The translations under genes and the position numbers were made by a program. The notes beneath the pieces are model-generated. The model made no database searches and was not told where the DNA came from. It saw only the letters and a program-made list of their open reading frames with translations. Below, one piece after another: positions 37,455 through 45,895 of a DNA stretch of 64,000 bases. This stretch comes from Demequina pelophila. GTDB lineage: Bacteria > Actinomycetota > Actinomycetes > Actinomycetales > Demequinaceae. The DNA lies in NCBI RefSeq assembly GCF_000971175.1, contig NZ_BBLY01000010.1, forward strand, positions 1 to 64,000. The letters run 5' to 3'. The stretch's first letter is position 1; every line of letters starts with the position of its first letter.

Positions 37455-38564
37455 CTACTCGAACACGAGGGTGGCCGCGATGGCCCGCACGGTCGCCGCG
37501 CACTCGGGCACGAGCGCGCTGCCGATGCCGGTGACGATCGCCTGGGAGGTGCCGTCGTCGACCGCGGCCGCGCAGTGCTCGTACGCGAACTCGGCCTCCG
37601 GGTCGCGCACCACCGCGAGGTGGGCGTCGTACCCGGCGGCCACGGTGAGCGTCTCCACGGTGGCCGGGGTGTCGGAGGCGAACTCCACCATCTGGGCGGC
37701 GGTCTCCTGCGGCGGATACGCGTCGGAGTAGCGGTGGAAGGCGACGATGCTGAGGGCCAGCCCGTCGCCCGGGGTGGTCCACCAGCCCACCGACTCGAAG
37801 AACTCGCCCGGGCCCGGGCCGCCCTCGACCTCGCCCTCGGCGATTCGCTCCCACCCGGGGTCGACCGCGAAGGTCAGCAGGCCGGACGGCGCAGTGAGGG
37901 TGGTCCAGCCGTCGGGTGCGGTGGCGGGAGTGGCGGCTGATGCGGTCGCGGCCGATGCGGTCGCCGCCGAGGCGGGGGCGCTCGACGTCGGTGCGGGCGA
38001 GGCCGACGCAGGTGCGGGCGAGGCTGACGCCGCCGCGACGGCGCCCGCGTCGGCGGGGTCCTCCGCGGGGCCCGGGTCCGCGCCGAGGCCGGAGTCGCCC
38101 GAGGCGGGCTCGAGCGCGCCGAGAGCCACGTAGCCGGCCGCGGCCGCCATGAGCGCGCCGACCGCGATCGCCGCCGCCGTCAGCACCGGGCGGCGCGGGC
38201 CGCCCGTCGAGGCCGCGGTCGAGGGGCCGTGGCCGGACGCCGTGCCGGGCGCCGTGCCGGACGCCATGCCGGGCGCCATGCCGGGCGCTATGCCGGGCGA
38301 CGCCGTTGCCGGCTCACCGGCGGCCGCTGCCGGCACCGAGCCCGGCGCGACCGCCGACCGGGGCGCCAGCGACTGTGCCACGCCCGACGGGAGGGTGTCC
38401 GCGCTCCAGCGCGTGCCGTCCCACCAGCGAGCCCGCGACGGGTCCTCGGGATCCGGGTACCAGGCCGCCGGTGCACGGCTCGCGGCGGCCAGCTCCGCCG
38501 CGCGTTGCGCGGTCGCGTGGTCCGCGAACGGGTCCGCGAAAGGGTCGTCCTGCTGCATCGTCAT
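37455..38564 (-). CDS. DUF2510 membrane protein of unknown function
   Basis: 369 residues from the ATG at 38564 after a GGGGGG tract; an ATG two codons later is also possible. Near residues 32-60 is a DUF2510 module (AAWYPDPEDPSRARWWDGTRWS), a short Trp-rich domain common in actinobacterial membrane proteins. A Gly/Ala/Met/Thr repeat region (GMAPGMASGTAPGTASG) precedes one membrane helix (PVLTAAAIAVGALMAAAAGYVALGAL). Beyond it is an Ala/Ser/Pro linker and an extracytoplasmic domain (LTFAVDPGWERIAEGEVEGG to the end) with two Cys. TATAGT upstream is a likely -10. Confidence 0.82.
   Translation of the reverse strand: MTMQQDDPFADPFADHATAQRAAELAAASRAPAAWYPDPEDPSRARWWDGTRWSADTLPSGVAQSLAPRSAVAPGSVPAAAAGEPATASPGIAPGMAPGMASGTAPGTASGHGPSTAASTGGPRRPVLTAAAIAVGALMAAAAGYVALGALEPASGDSGLGADPGPAEDPADAGAVAAASASPAPASASPAPTSSAPASAATASAATASAATPATAPDGWTTLTAPSGLLTFAVDPGWERIAEGEVEGGPGPGEFFESVGWWTTPGDGLALSIVAFHRYSDAYPPQETAAQMVEFASDTPATVETLTVAAGYDAHLAVVRDPEAEFAYEHCAAAVDDGTSQAIVTGIGSALVPECAATVRAIAATLVFE
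38227..38300 (-). repeat. 12-base tandem repeats in the DUF2510 gene
   Basis: About six imperfect copies of GCCGG(G/A)CGCC(A/G)T on the plus strand, encoding GMAPGMASGTAPGTAS-like residues. The stretch is likely variable in length between strains. Confidence 0.75.
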
Positions 38565-38663
38565 CCCCCCGGCTCGTGATGCGTACAGCCGGACTATAGC
38601 GACGTCATGCCAGGAAGATGGGTGAATGTGACGCGACTCACCGCGCACCGGTGGGTGAGGTGC

Positions 38664-38716
38664 GGCACCGGCACCGGCACCGGCACCGGCACCGGCGCCG
38701 GCGCCGGCACCGGTGC
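38664..38716. repeat. Hexanucleotide tandem repeat (GGCACC)n
   Basis: Five or more units of GGCACC followed by GGCGCC variants, about 53 bases, between the DUF2510 gene and the dcd stop. It is noncoding and may also fold. No further feature is seen in this 160-base gap. Confidence 0.9.
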
Positions 38717-38724
38717 CCGCCCGC

Positions 38725-39300
38725 TCAGTCCAGGTCGATGCGGTGGAAGCTCTTCCAGCTGAGCGACGCGGTGGGGCCGCGCTGGCCCTTGTAGCGCGAG
38801 CCGTAGCGCTCCGAGCCGTAGGGGTGCTCGGCGGGGGAGGACAGCCGGAAGAAGCACAGCTGGCCGATCTTCATGCCCGGCCACAGGTTGATGGGCAGGG
38901 TCGCCGTGTTGGACAGCTCGAGCGTGACGTTGCCCTCGAAGCCCGGGTCGATGAAGCCCGCGGTCGAGTGCGTGAGCAGGCCCAGGCGGCCCAGGCTCGA
39001 CTTGCCCTCGAGGCGCGCCGCGACGTCGTCCGGCAGCGTCACGGACTCGTACGTCGAGCCGAGCACGAACTCGCCCGGGTGCAGCACGAAGGGCCCGTCC
39101 TTGACATCGACCAGGCGCGTGAGCTCCGGCTGCTCGGCGGCCGGGTCGATCGCGGCGTACTTGTGGTTGTCGAAGACGCGGAAGTAGCGGTCGAGCCTCA
39201 CGTCGATCGACGAGGGCTGGATCATCGCCTCGTCGTACGGCTCGAGGGCGACCCTGCCCGTGGCGATCTCCGCCCTGATGTCCCTGTCCGAGAGCAGCAT
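38725..39300 (-). CDS. dcd: dCTP deaminase
   Basis: 191 residues, the usual length. It deaminates dCTP to dUTP for dTMP synthesis. The start [12 protein letters not shown] is conserved. The trimer-interface motif [33 protein letters not shown] includes the catalytic Glu in the GFEG segment. The C-terminus [23 protein letters not shown] is the nucleotide-covering lid. Whether it is the mono- or bifunctional (dCTP to dUMP) type cannot be decided. TAGGGT lies 6 bases upstream of the ATG, fitting a leaderless transcript. It shares a nucleotide theme with nrdAB and upp but is not linked to them. Confidence 0.96.
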   Translation of the reverse strand: MLLSDRDIRAEIATGRVALEPYDEAMIQPSSIDVRLDRYFRVFDNHKYAAIDPAAEQPELTRLVDVKDGPFVLHPGEFVLGSTYESVTLPDDVAARLEGKSSLGRLGLLTHSTAGFIDPGFEGNVTLELSNTATLPINLWPGMKIGQLCFFRLSSPAEHPYGSERYGSRYKGQRGPTASLSWKSFHRIDLD

Positions 39301-39369
39301 GACGACACCCTAGTGGCGCCGCCGGGCCTCGCCTACCCCGGGTCCGATCCGGGCGCTCTGTCGCAATGG

Positions 39370-39383
39370 TCGAAACGCTTCGA
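39370..39383. promoter_or_regulatory. LacI-type operator-like palindrome upstream of cellobiose phosphorylase
   Basis: TCGAAACGCTTCGA is a 14-base near-perfect palindrome with the central AACGCTT typical of LacI-family operators. It directly precedes TAGAGT (39384-39389), a possible -10, and lies 61 bases before the start codon. It differs from the TGGGAGCGCTCCCA CebR/CelR operator. No LacI-type regulator gene is in the window. Confidence 0.55.
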
Positions 39384-39444
39384 TAGAGTGGGGGCGTCGG
39401 CGGCACGATGCGGTGGCCGCCCCAGCCGGAAGGGAACCCCCAGC

Positions 39445-41868
39445 ATGCAGTTCGGTCACTTCGACGACGAGGCTCGCGAGTACGTCATCACGACGCCCCA
39501 CACCCCCTACCCGTGGATCAACTACCTGGGATCCCAGGAGTTCTTCGGGCTCGTGTCCCACACGGGTGGCGGCTACTGCTTCTACCGCGACGCGAAGCTG
39601 CGCCGCCTCACGCGCTACCGCTACAACAACGTGCCCGTCGACGACGGCGGCCGCTACTTCTCGATCAACGACGGCGGCGACGTGTGGAGCCCCGGCTACC
39701 GCCCGTACAAGACCGAGCTCGACTCCTTCGAGACGCGCCACGGCATGGGGTACACCCGCATCACCGGCGCGCGCGGCGGCCTCACCGCCTCGGTCCTGCT
39801 CTTCGTCCCCGTCGACGTCAACGCCGAGATCCACCGCGTCGAGCTCACGAACACGACCGACGCCCGCAAGGACGTCGACCTGTTCAGCTTCGTCGAGTTC
39901 GCCCTGTGGAACGCCGAGGACGACCAGACCAACTACCAGCGCAACCTGTCCATCGGCGAGGTCGAGGTCGAGGACGGCGCGATCTTCCACAAGACCGAGT
40001 ACCGCGAGCGCCGCGACCACTACGCGGTCTACGGCGTCAACGCGCCCATCGCGGGCTTCGACACCGACCGCGACACCTTCCTGGGCTTCGGCAACGGCTT
40101 CGACGAGGCCGCCGTGCCGCACGCGGGCCAGTCGCAGAACTCGGTCGCGTCCGGCTGGTACCCGATCGCCTCGCACCACCTCGAGGTCTCGCTCGAGCCG
40201 GGCGAGTCGCGCGCCTTCACCTTCGTGCTCGGCTACCTCGAGAACCCGCGCGACGACAAGTGGGAGGCCCCCGGCGTGATCCGCAAGGACGGCGCCCGCG
40301 AGCTGCTCGCCCGCTTCGCGACCGACGAGGCCACGCTGGCCGAGTTCGACCGCCTCACCGCGCACTGGGACTCGCTGCTGGGCAGCTACACCGTCGAGTC
40401 GGGCCACGACAAGCTCGACCGCATGGTCAACACCTGGAACCAGTACCAGTGCATGGTGACCTACAACATGTCGCGCTCCGCGTCCTTCTTCGAGACCGGC
40501 ATGGGCCGCGGCATGGGCTTCCGCGACTCCTCGCAGGACCTCCTGGGCTTCGTCCACCTGGTCCCCGAGCGCGCCCGTGAGCGCATCATCGACATCGCGT
40601 CGACCCAGTTCGAGGACGGCAGCGCGTACCACCAGTACCAGCCGCTCACCAAGCGCGGAAACCACACCCTGGGCTCGGGCTTCAACGACGACCCGCTGTG
40701 GCTCATCCTGGGCGTCGCCGCCTACATCAAGGAGACCGGCGACTTCGCGATCCTCGACGAGCAGGTGCCGTTCGACAACGACGAGTCCAAGGCCGAGTCG
40801 CTCATGGAGCACCTCAAGCGCTCCTTCGACTTCACCGTCAACAACAAGGGCCCCCACGGGCTGCCGCTCATCGGCCGCGCCGACTGGAACGACTGCCTCA
40901 ACCTCAACTGCTTCTCCACGGAGCCCGGCGAGTCCTTCCAGACCACCGGGAACCGCACCGGCGGCGTCGCCGAGTCGGTCTTCATCGCCGGCATGTTCGC
41001 CGCGATCGGCCCCGAGTACGTCGCCCTCGCGCGCCGCCGCGGGGACGATGCGGAGGCCGCCCGGGCCGAGCAGGCCATCGAGGAGATGAAGGCCGCGGTG
41101 CTCGAGCACGGTTGGGACGGCGACTGGTTCCTGCGCGCGTACGACTACTTCGGCAACAAGGTGGGCTCCGCGGAGAACACCGACGGCCAGATCTGGATCG
41201 AGCCCCAGGGCTTCTGCATCATGGGCGGGATCGGCGTCGAGGACGGGCGCGCCGCCCGCGCCCTCGACTCGGTGCGCGAGCGCCTCAACACGCCCCACGG
41301 CATCGTCCTGCTCAACCCGCCCTACCGCGAGTACCACGTCGAGCTGGGCGAGGTGACCTCCTACCCGCCGGGCTACAAGGAGAACGCGGGCATCTTCTGC
41401 CACAACAACCCGTGGGTGATCATCGCGGAGACCGTCATCGGCCGCCCCGAGCGCGCGTGGGAGTACTGGAAGCAGATCGCCCCGGCCTACCGCGAGGAGC
41501 AGTCCGAGGTCCACCGCCTCGAGCCGTACGTCTACGCGCAGATGATCGCGGGCAAGGACGCGGTGCGCCACGGCGAGGCCAAGAACTCGTGGCTCACCGG
41601 CACGGCGTCGTGGAACTTCATCACCGTCTCGCAGTACCTGCTGGGCGTGCGCCCCGACTGGGACGGCCTGCGGATCGAGCCGTGCATCGGCGCCGAGGTG
41701 TCGGACTACACCGTCCGCCGCACCGTGCGCGGCGCGGAGTACGTGATCCGTGTGGCGAACTCCGGCGGCACGGAGCCGTCGCTGGTCGTCGACGGGCGGC
41801 CGCTCGACGGCACGGTGGTGCCGTACGCCGAGCCCGGCTCGGTCGTCGAGGTGTCCGTCACCGTCTGA
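39445..41868 (+). CDS. cepA: Cellobiose phosphorylase, GH94
   Basis: 807 residues from the ATG at 39445 ([15 protein letters not shown]), behind GGAAGGGAACC. An upstream in-frame extension is antisense to dcd and was rejected. It cleaves cellobiose with phosphate to glucose-1-phosphate and glucose in the cytoplasm (no signal peptide). The N-terminal beta-sandwich domain (1-300) contains [20 protein letters not shown] and [22 protein letters not shown]. The alpha/alpha barrel has MGFRDSSQD (357-365), [15 protein letters not shown] and RADWNDCLN, whose DWND Asp (about 483) is the presumed general acid. Length and motifs match Cellulomonas enzymes. A strong terminator follows. Confidence 0.95.
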   Translation: MQFGHFDDEAREYVITTPHTPYPWINYLGSQEFFGLVSHTGGGYCFYRDAKLRRLTRYRYNNVPVDDGGRYFSINDGGDVWSPGYRPYKTELDSFETRHGMGYTRITGARGGLTASVLLFVPVDVNAEIHRVELTNTTDARKDVDLFSFVEFALWNAEDDQTNYQRNLSIGEVEVEDGAIFHKTEYRERRDHYAVYGVNAPIAGFDTDRDTFLGFGNGFDEAAVPHAGQSQNSVASGWYPIASHHLEVSLEPGESRAFTFVLGYLENPRDDKWEAPGVIRKDGARELLARFATDEATLAEFDRLTAHWDSLLGSYTVESGHDKLDRMVNTWNQYQCMVTYNMSRSASFFETGMGRGMGFRDSSQDLLGFVHLVPERARERIIDIASTQFEDGSAYHQYQPLTKRGNHTLGSGFNDDPLWLILGVAAYIKETGDFAILDEQVPFDNDESKAESLMEHLKRSFDFTVNNKGPHGLPLIGRADWNDCLNLNCFSTEPGESFQTTGNRTGGVAESVFIAGMFAAIGPEYVALARRRGDDAEAARAEQAIEEMKAAVLEHGWDGDWFLRAYDYFGNKVGSAENTDGQIWIEPQGFCIMGGIGVEDGRAARALDSVRERLNTPHGIVLLNPPYREYHVELGEVTSYPPGYKENAGIFCHNNPWVIIAETVIGRPERAWEYWKQIAPAYREEQSEVHRLEPYVYAQMIAGKDAVRHGEAKNSWLTGTASWNFITVSQYLLGVRPDWDGLRIEPCIGAEVSDYTVRRTVRGAEYVIRVANSGGTEPSLVVDGRPLDGTVVPYAEPGSVVEVSVTV

Positions 41869-41911
41869 TCCTGCGAAACCCCCGGACCGTGCGTCCGCGG
41901 GTCTCCGCATC

Positions 41912-41949
41912 CCGCGCGCCGGGTCGCCTTCGGGCGGCCCGGCGCGCGG
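41912..41949 (+). terminator. Terminator of cellobiose phosphorylase gene
   Basis: A 17-bp stem (CCGCGCGCCGGGTCGCC with GGCGGCCCGGCGCGCGG, one G-U pair) capped by a TTCG tetraloop, 43 bases after the stop codon. No U tract follows. Confidence 0.85.
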
Positions 41950-42040
41950 CGTCTGCGGGCTCGAGCGGGGCCCGAGGGCCCTCGTGTGCACGCCCGCCCG
42001 CGTGAGAGACTGGCCTATCGGTCGCGGAGAGGGGGCGTGC

Positions 42041-43240
42041 ATGGACGACGCCGGTTTCGCGCGCGCGTACGCGCGCTCCGCGCCCCTCGTCCACACGCTG
42101 GGGCTGTCCTCGCTCGGCTCGGTCGACGAGGCTGAGGATCTGGTGCGCGACGTCTTCGTCGCCGCGGCCCGGGACGATGCGCGGGGCGCCGGAGCGCTCG
42201 AGCCCGAGGCCCTCGTGGGGGCGGCGGCGACGCGCATCGGCACCACGCTGGAGTCGCGCGCGCGGGAGCAGCTCGCGCTGCTCGACCGCGACGCGCCCTC
42301 GACCGCTCCGGTGAGCGACGTCGAGTCCGTGTCCGAGGCCGCCGAGCGGCTGCTGCTCGCCGCCGCGCTCGAACGGCTCCCGGCCGAGGATCGCGAACTG
42401 CTCGAGCGCGTGCTGGTGCGCGGCGAGGACCGCGAGGAGCTCGCGCTGATGCTCGGCCTCGCGGAGGAGGAGCTCGCCCGTCGGCTGGTCGACGCGCTCC
42501 TGGCCCTGTGGACCGGCCCGCGGCTCGACGCCCCGCACGCGCCTGCGGCGGCGCTCGCCGCGCGGGCGTTGCGGATTCCGGCCGCCGACGACCATCGCGC
42601 GCATATCGCCCAGTGCCGCGACTGCAAGCAGGCGTGGCGTGGCCTGCACGACCTGAGCGGGCGCATCGCCCGCGGCTCCGGCGGTGCGGCGCTCGTGCCG
42701 CCGCGCGCCACGCTGGAGGACCGGGTGCGCCAGGCCATCGCCTCGGGCGAGGTAGTCGAGCCGGCGCGCGACTGGCGCCAGGAGGCCGCCGACCGCGAGC
42801 GGCGCGAATTGCGGCGCCGCACCATGATCATGGGCGTCGGCCTCGTCCTCATCGGCCTGTTCGCCGGCCTCGCCGTCGTGGTCTCCCAGTGGCTGGTCGA
42901 GCCCGAGCGCGACGTGATCGCCGCGGCCCCGCTGACGGATCCCCGCACGGGCGGCACCGACGACGTCGGCGAGCTCGAGGTGCATCTCCGTGACGGCGGC
43001 AGGCGGGTGCTGTCGATCCGCGGGCCCTTCTCCGAGTATCCGGACGCCTCCCTCGTGGTGTGGCTGACCGAGACCGGCGGCCATCACGAGCGCATCGGAG
43101 TCCTGGCGTCCTCCTACGCGGAGATCCCCGTCCCCGAGGGGCTCGACCTCACGGATGCCGCGATCAGCATCACGCGCGAGCCCTGGGCCGGGGACCTCGA
43201 GCCCGTGGGCGAGGTCGTCGCGATCGCGCTGCTCGGCTGA
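42041..43240 (+). CDS. Degenerate ECF sigma domain fused to RskA-type anti-sigma factor
   Basis: 399 residues from the ATG at 42041, after GCGGAGAGGGGGCG. Residues 10-75 look like a worn sigma region 2 (VDEAEDLVRDVFVAAARDD), and 100-155 like region 4 (AALERLPAEDRELLERVLVRGEDREELALMLGLAEEEL). A zf-HC2 motif H188-x3-C192-x2-C195 follows, then one membrane helix (261-285, TMIMGVGLVLIGLFAGLAVVV). The C-terminus (GELEVHLRDGGRRVLSIRGPFSEYPDASLVVWLTE) is an RskA extracytoplasmic domain. It is upstream of a DUF4397-sortase-sigma-RskA cluster. The sigma part may no longer bind promoters; a decoy or self-regulated sigma is possible. Confidence 0.85.
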   Translation: MDDAGFARAYARSAPLVHTLGLSSLGSVDEAEDLVRDVFVAAARDDARGAGALEPEALVGAAATRIGTTLESRAREQLALLDRDAPSTAPVSDVESVSEAAERLLLAAALERLPAEDRELLERVLVRGEDREELALMLGLAEEELARRLVDALLALWTGPRLDAPHAPAAALAARALRIPAADDHRAHIAQCRDCKQAWRGLHDLSGRIARGSGGAALVPPRATLEDRVRQAIASGEVVEPARDWRQEAADRERRELRRRTMIMGVGLVLIGLFAGLAVVVSQWLVEPERDVIAAAPLTDPRTGGTDDVGELEVHLRDGGRRVLSIRGPFSEYPDASLVVWLTETGGHHERIGVLASSYAEIPVPEGLDLTDAAISITREPWAGDLEPVGEVVAIALLG

Positions 43241-43247
43241 CGCCCGC

Positions 43248-43338
43248 GTGGGGTCCCCACCCCCGTGCGGCCCCCACGCCCGTGCGGCCTCCACCCCCGT
43301 GCGGCCTCCACCCCCGTGCGGCCTCCACCCCCGTGCGG
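43248..43338. repeat. 17-base tandem repeat, about five units
   Basis: Units of GTGCGGCCTCCACCCCC: one diverged copy at the left edge, one with two changes, then three identical copies and the start of a sixth. It begins 8 bases after the sigma/anti-sigma fusion gene and runs into the palindromic repeat at 43338. No gene is seen in the 424 bases from 43241 to 43664. Confidence 0.92.
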
Positions 43339-43474
43339 TCCGGGACAATGTGGACCGCAAATGAAGCCGCTTTGCGCCCTGCGGGACGCTGAGGACCGAT
43401 GCAGGGTGGCGGCGGCGGTCTCCACTGTCCCGCAGGGCGCGAGTCAGCCCAAGAAGCGGTCCTGAGTGTCCCGG
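43338..43474. repeat. Palindromic intergenic repeat, copy 1
   Basis: 137 bases with four copies of GGGACANTGTGGACCGC-like words in alternating order: GGGACAATGTGGACCGC and GGGACGCTGAGGACCG forward, then CGGTCTCCACTGTCCC and GCGGTCCTGAGTGTCCC reversed. The outer ends are complementary (GTCCGGGACA/TGTCCCGG). A second copy with the same plan is at 46644-46782. It resembles a REP/BIME- or MITE-like element; no transposase is present. Confidence 0.88.
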
Positions 43475-43664
43475 TCCGGCGGAGGCTGGCTGAGGCCGGC
43501 GCGGGGAAGGCCGGCGAGTCCGGGCGACGGCGGCGCGCGGGAGACGCAGCCCCAATTCTGCTCACAGCGAAACTTCGCCGGTCCTGCATCCAGAACCCGC
43601 GCATCGTCGGAAGTCCCTCATGAAGGCCCGCCGCACCCGGTGGCGGCCGGAAATGGAGGGAATC

Positions 43665-44474
43665 ATGCGCACCTCGATCCTTGCCGGCGCCGCTGCCGGC
43701 ACCCTGCTCGCGGCCGGTGCGGCCGCCCCCGCGTTCGCCGACGACCACATGGCCAGCCTCTCCGTGCTGCACGGCGTCCCTGACCTCACGGTCGACGTGT
43801 ACGTCAACGGTGAGCTCACTCTCGACGACTTCGCGCCCGGCGACCTGGCCGGTCCGCTCGAGCTCGAGCCCGGCACCTACTCCGTGGCGCTCACGGCCGC
43901 GGACGCCACGGATGACTCGGCCCCCGTGCTCGGCCCCATCGACCTGCCGCTCGAGGGCGGGATGAACTACACCGCCGTCGCGCACCTGGACGAGGCGGGT
44001 GACCCCACCGCGAACCTCTTCACCAACGACACGTCCGAGACCGCCGCGGGCGAGGGCCGGCTCACGGTCCGCCACACCGCCGCGGCCCCCGCGGTCGACG
44101 TGTGGGCCAACGGCGAGGTCGCGTTCGAGGACCTCGCCAACCCCGACGAGGTGATGACGGACCTTGCGGCCGGCACCATCGAGGCGGCGGTCTCCGTCGC
44201 GGACGACTCCAACCCGGTGCTCGGCCCGGCCGACGTCCCCATCCAGGAGGGCGTCAACACCATCGTCTACGCGTGGGGCTCGGCCGACGCCGGCAACCTC
44301 GACCTCGCGGTCCAGACCGTCGACGTCCACTCGGCCACGCCGTCCGCCGTCGCGGCCGGCACCCAGGGATTCGCCGACACCTCGTCGGGCTTCCCGTACG
44401 CAGCCGTGGCCCTCGGACTGGGTCTGCTCGCGGCGGCGGGCCTCGGCGCCCGGGCCGCGGTCCGCACCCGCTGA
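43665..44474 (+). CDS. Secreted DUF4397 protein with C-terminal membrane anchor
   Basis: 269 residues from the ATG at 43665, which follows GGAGGGAATC; an ATG 15 codons earlier has no such site. A signal peptide (1-25, ending PAFADD) precedes two DUF4397-like beta domains (about 28-125, LSVLHGVPDLTVDVYVNGELTLDDFAPGDL; and 132-222, LTVRHTAAAPAVDVWANGEVAFEDLANPDEV). A C-terminal helix and Arg tail (ALGLGLLAAAGLGARAAVRTR) look like a sortase-substrate anchor, but no LPxTG-type motif is visible. It is followed by a sortase gene and a sigma/anti-sigma pair, so it is probably their surface output. Confidence 0.87.
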   Translation: MRTSILAGAAAGTLLAAGAAAPAFADDHMASLSVLHGVPDLTVDVYVNGELTLDDFAPGDLAGPLELEPGTYSVALTAADATDDSAPVLGPIDLPLEGGMNYTAVAHLDEAGDPTANLFTNDTSETAAGEGRLTVRHTAAAPAVDVWANGEVAFEDLANPDEVMTDLAAGTIEAAVSVADDSNPVLGPADVPIQEGVNTIVYAWGSADAGNLDLAVQTVDVHSATPSAVAAGTQGFADTSSGFPYAAVALGLGLLAAAGLGARAAVRTR

Positions 44475-44567
44475 CGCATCCGTCCGAGACCACCCCAGGT
44501 GCGGGGCGCGCCCTCCCCCCTATGGCGCGCCCCGCACCGCCCCGCATCTTCGTCCCCTGGAGTCACC

Positions 44568-45302
44568 ATGCGCCTCGCCCCCGCCCTTGCGGTTCTCGCG
44601 CTCGCCGCGTGCACCCCGGTCACGACCGGGGACGATGCGACGGCGGGCCCCTCCGGCGCCCTCGCCGGGGATGTCGTCGCCTCCGTCGAGGTGCAGGCGC
44701 CGGTCGCGGCGCCGGGCGTCGCCTCTCCGGCGGCCGAAGCCCCGACTCCGGCGCCCGACGCCCCGCTCCCCGCGCCCACCCGCGCGGGCGCACCCGAGGT
44801 GACCGTCGCATCGTCCTCCGTCACGGACGTCCAGGTGGCGCCCGCGCCGGTGCGTCTCCAGGTCGAGCGCTTGGGGATCGACATGGAGATCGTGGGGGTC
44901 GGATACGCCGCGGACGGAGGGATGGAGCTGCCGGCGACCGCGGCGACGGCGGGCTGGTTCCGGCTGGGCGGCAACCCGTCCGGCGGCCTGCGCGCCGACG
45001 CGAACACGGTGGTGGCGGCCCACGTGGACGACCCGAGCGGGCTGGGCCCGTTCGCCGCGCTGCGCGAGGCGCGGCCCGGCGACCGCGTGGTCGTGACCGA
45101 CGCCTCCGGCGCGACGTGGTCCTACACCGTCGAGCGCGTCGAGCAGACCTCGAAGCCGGACGTGGACTTCTCGGCGGTGTTCGCGCGCGACGGCGACCCG
45201 CGGCTGGTGCTCGTCACGTGTGGTGGACGCTGGGACGCGGGTGCGCAACACTACGAGGACAACGTCATGGTCTGGGCGGCGCCGGAGGGAGGCGCCGGGT
45301 GA
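44568..45302 (+). CDS. Class F-like sortase with lipoprotein signal
   Basis: 244 residues from the ATG at 44568. The N-terminus carries a lipobox (LAVLALAAC, C15) and a long Ala/Pro-rich spacer to about residue 90, whereas most sortases have a plain signal anchor. The sortase fold includes the catalytic His in NTVVAAHVDD (H152), Cys in LVTCGG (C218) and Arg just after it (R221). It lies after the DUF4397 gene, and its stop overlaps the sigma factor start (TGATG). It probably attaches or processes the DUF4397 protein. Confidence 0.87.
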   Translation: MRLAPALAVLALAACTPVTTGDDATAGPSGALAGDVVASVEVQAPVAAPGVASPAAEAPTPAPDAPLPAPTRAGAPEVTVASSSVTDVQVAPAPVRLQVERLGIDMEIVGVGYAADGGMELPATAATAGWFRLGGNPSGGLRADANTVVAAHVDDPSGLGPFAALREARPGDRVVVTDASGATWSYTVERVEQTSKPDVDFSAVFARDGDPRLVLVTCGGRWDAGAQHYEDNVMVWAAPEGGAG

Positions 45303-45895
45303 TGGTCGTGACGACGGCGACGAGGGCGGTGCGGATGGCGGCGGAGCAATTCCCGTCCGAGGACCGCGCGCTCGACCACGAGTTCGCCGCCGGCGCGGAG
45401 GGCTCGCTCGAGCGGCTCTATGCGTCCGCCTCGCGGCTGGTCTACACGCTCGCGCTGCGCGCGCTGGGCGACGGCGCCGAGGCCGAGGACGTCACCCAGC
45501 AGACCTTCGTCTCCGCCTGGCGCACGCGGGAGGGCTACGACCCTGAGCGGGGTTCGGCCCGCGCCTGGGTGGTCGGGATCGCGCGCCGGCGCATCGCCGA
45601 TGCGCTGGATGCCCGGGCGCGCGAGCGTCGCCGGGTCGAGGCGGTCGCCGCGCGACCCGAACCGGTGGCCGAGGATCCGCTCGACGGCCACGCGCAGCGC
45701 ATCCTGGTGCGCGCCGAGGTCGAGGGGCTGGGCCCGCCCCGGAATCAGATCGTGGAGCTCGCGTTCTTCGAGGGCTGCACGCACCAGCAGATCTCCGAGC
45801 GGATGGACATGCCGCTCGGCACGGTGAAGAGCCATCTTCGCCGCTCACTGATCGAATTGCGACGTGGATTGGAGGCCGCCGATGCGTCACTGTGA
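45302..45895 (+). CDS. ECF RNA polymerase sigma factor, SigK-like
   Basis: 197 residues from the ATG at 45302, overlapping the sortase stop. Sigma region 2 spans about 30-100 (SLERLYASASRLVYTLALRALGDGAEAEDVTQQTFVSAWRTREGYDPERGSARAWVVGIARRRIAD). Region 4 spans 135-190 (PPRNQIVELAFFEGCTHQQISERMDMPLGTVKSHLRRSLIELR). The RskA-like anti-sigma gene overlaps its end, the sigK-rskA arrangement known from mycobacteria. It is expected to direct transcription of this surface cluster once released. Confidence 0.93.
   Translation: MVVTTATRAVRMAAEQFPSEDRALDHEFAAGAEGSLERLYASASRLVYTLALRALGDGAEAEDVTQQTFVSAWRTREGYDPERGSARAWVVGIARRRIADALDARARERRRVEAVAARPEPVAEDPLDGHAQRILVRAEVEGLGPPRNQIVELAFFEGCTHQQISERMDMPLGTVKSHLRRSLIELRRGLEAADASL

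Noticed and set aside
38229-38579. Arg/Gly-rich plus-strand frame in the DUF2510 gene
   Set aside because: It is the antisense of the 12-base repeats and has no start signal.
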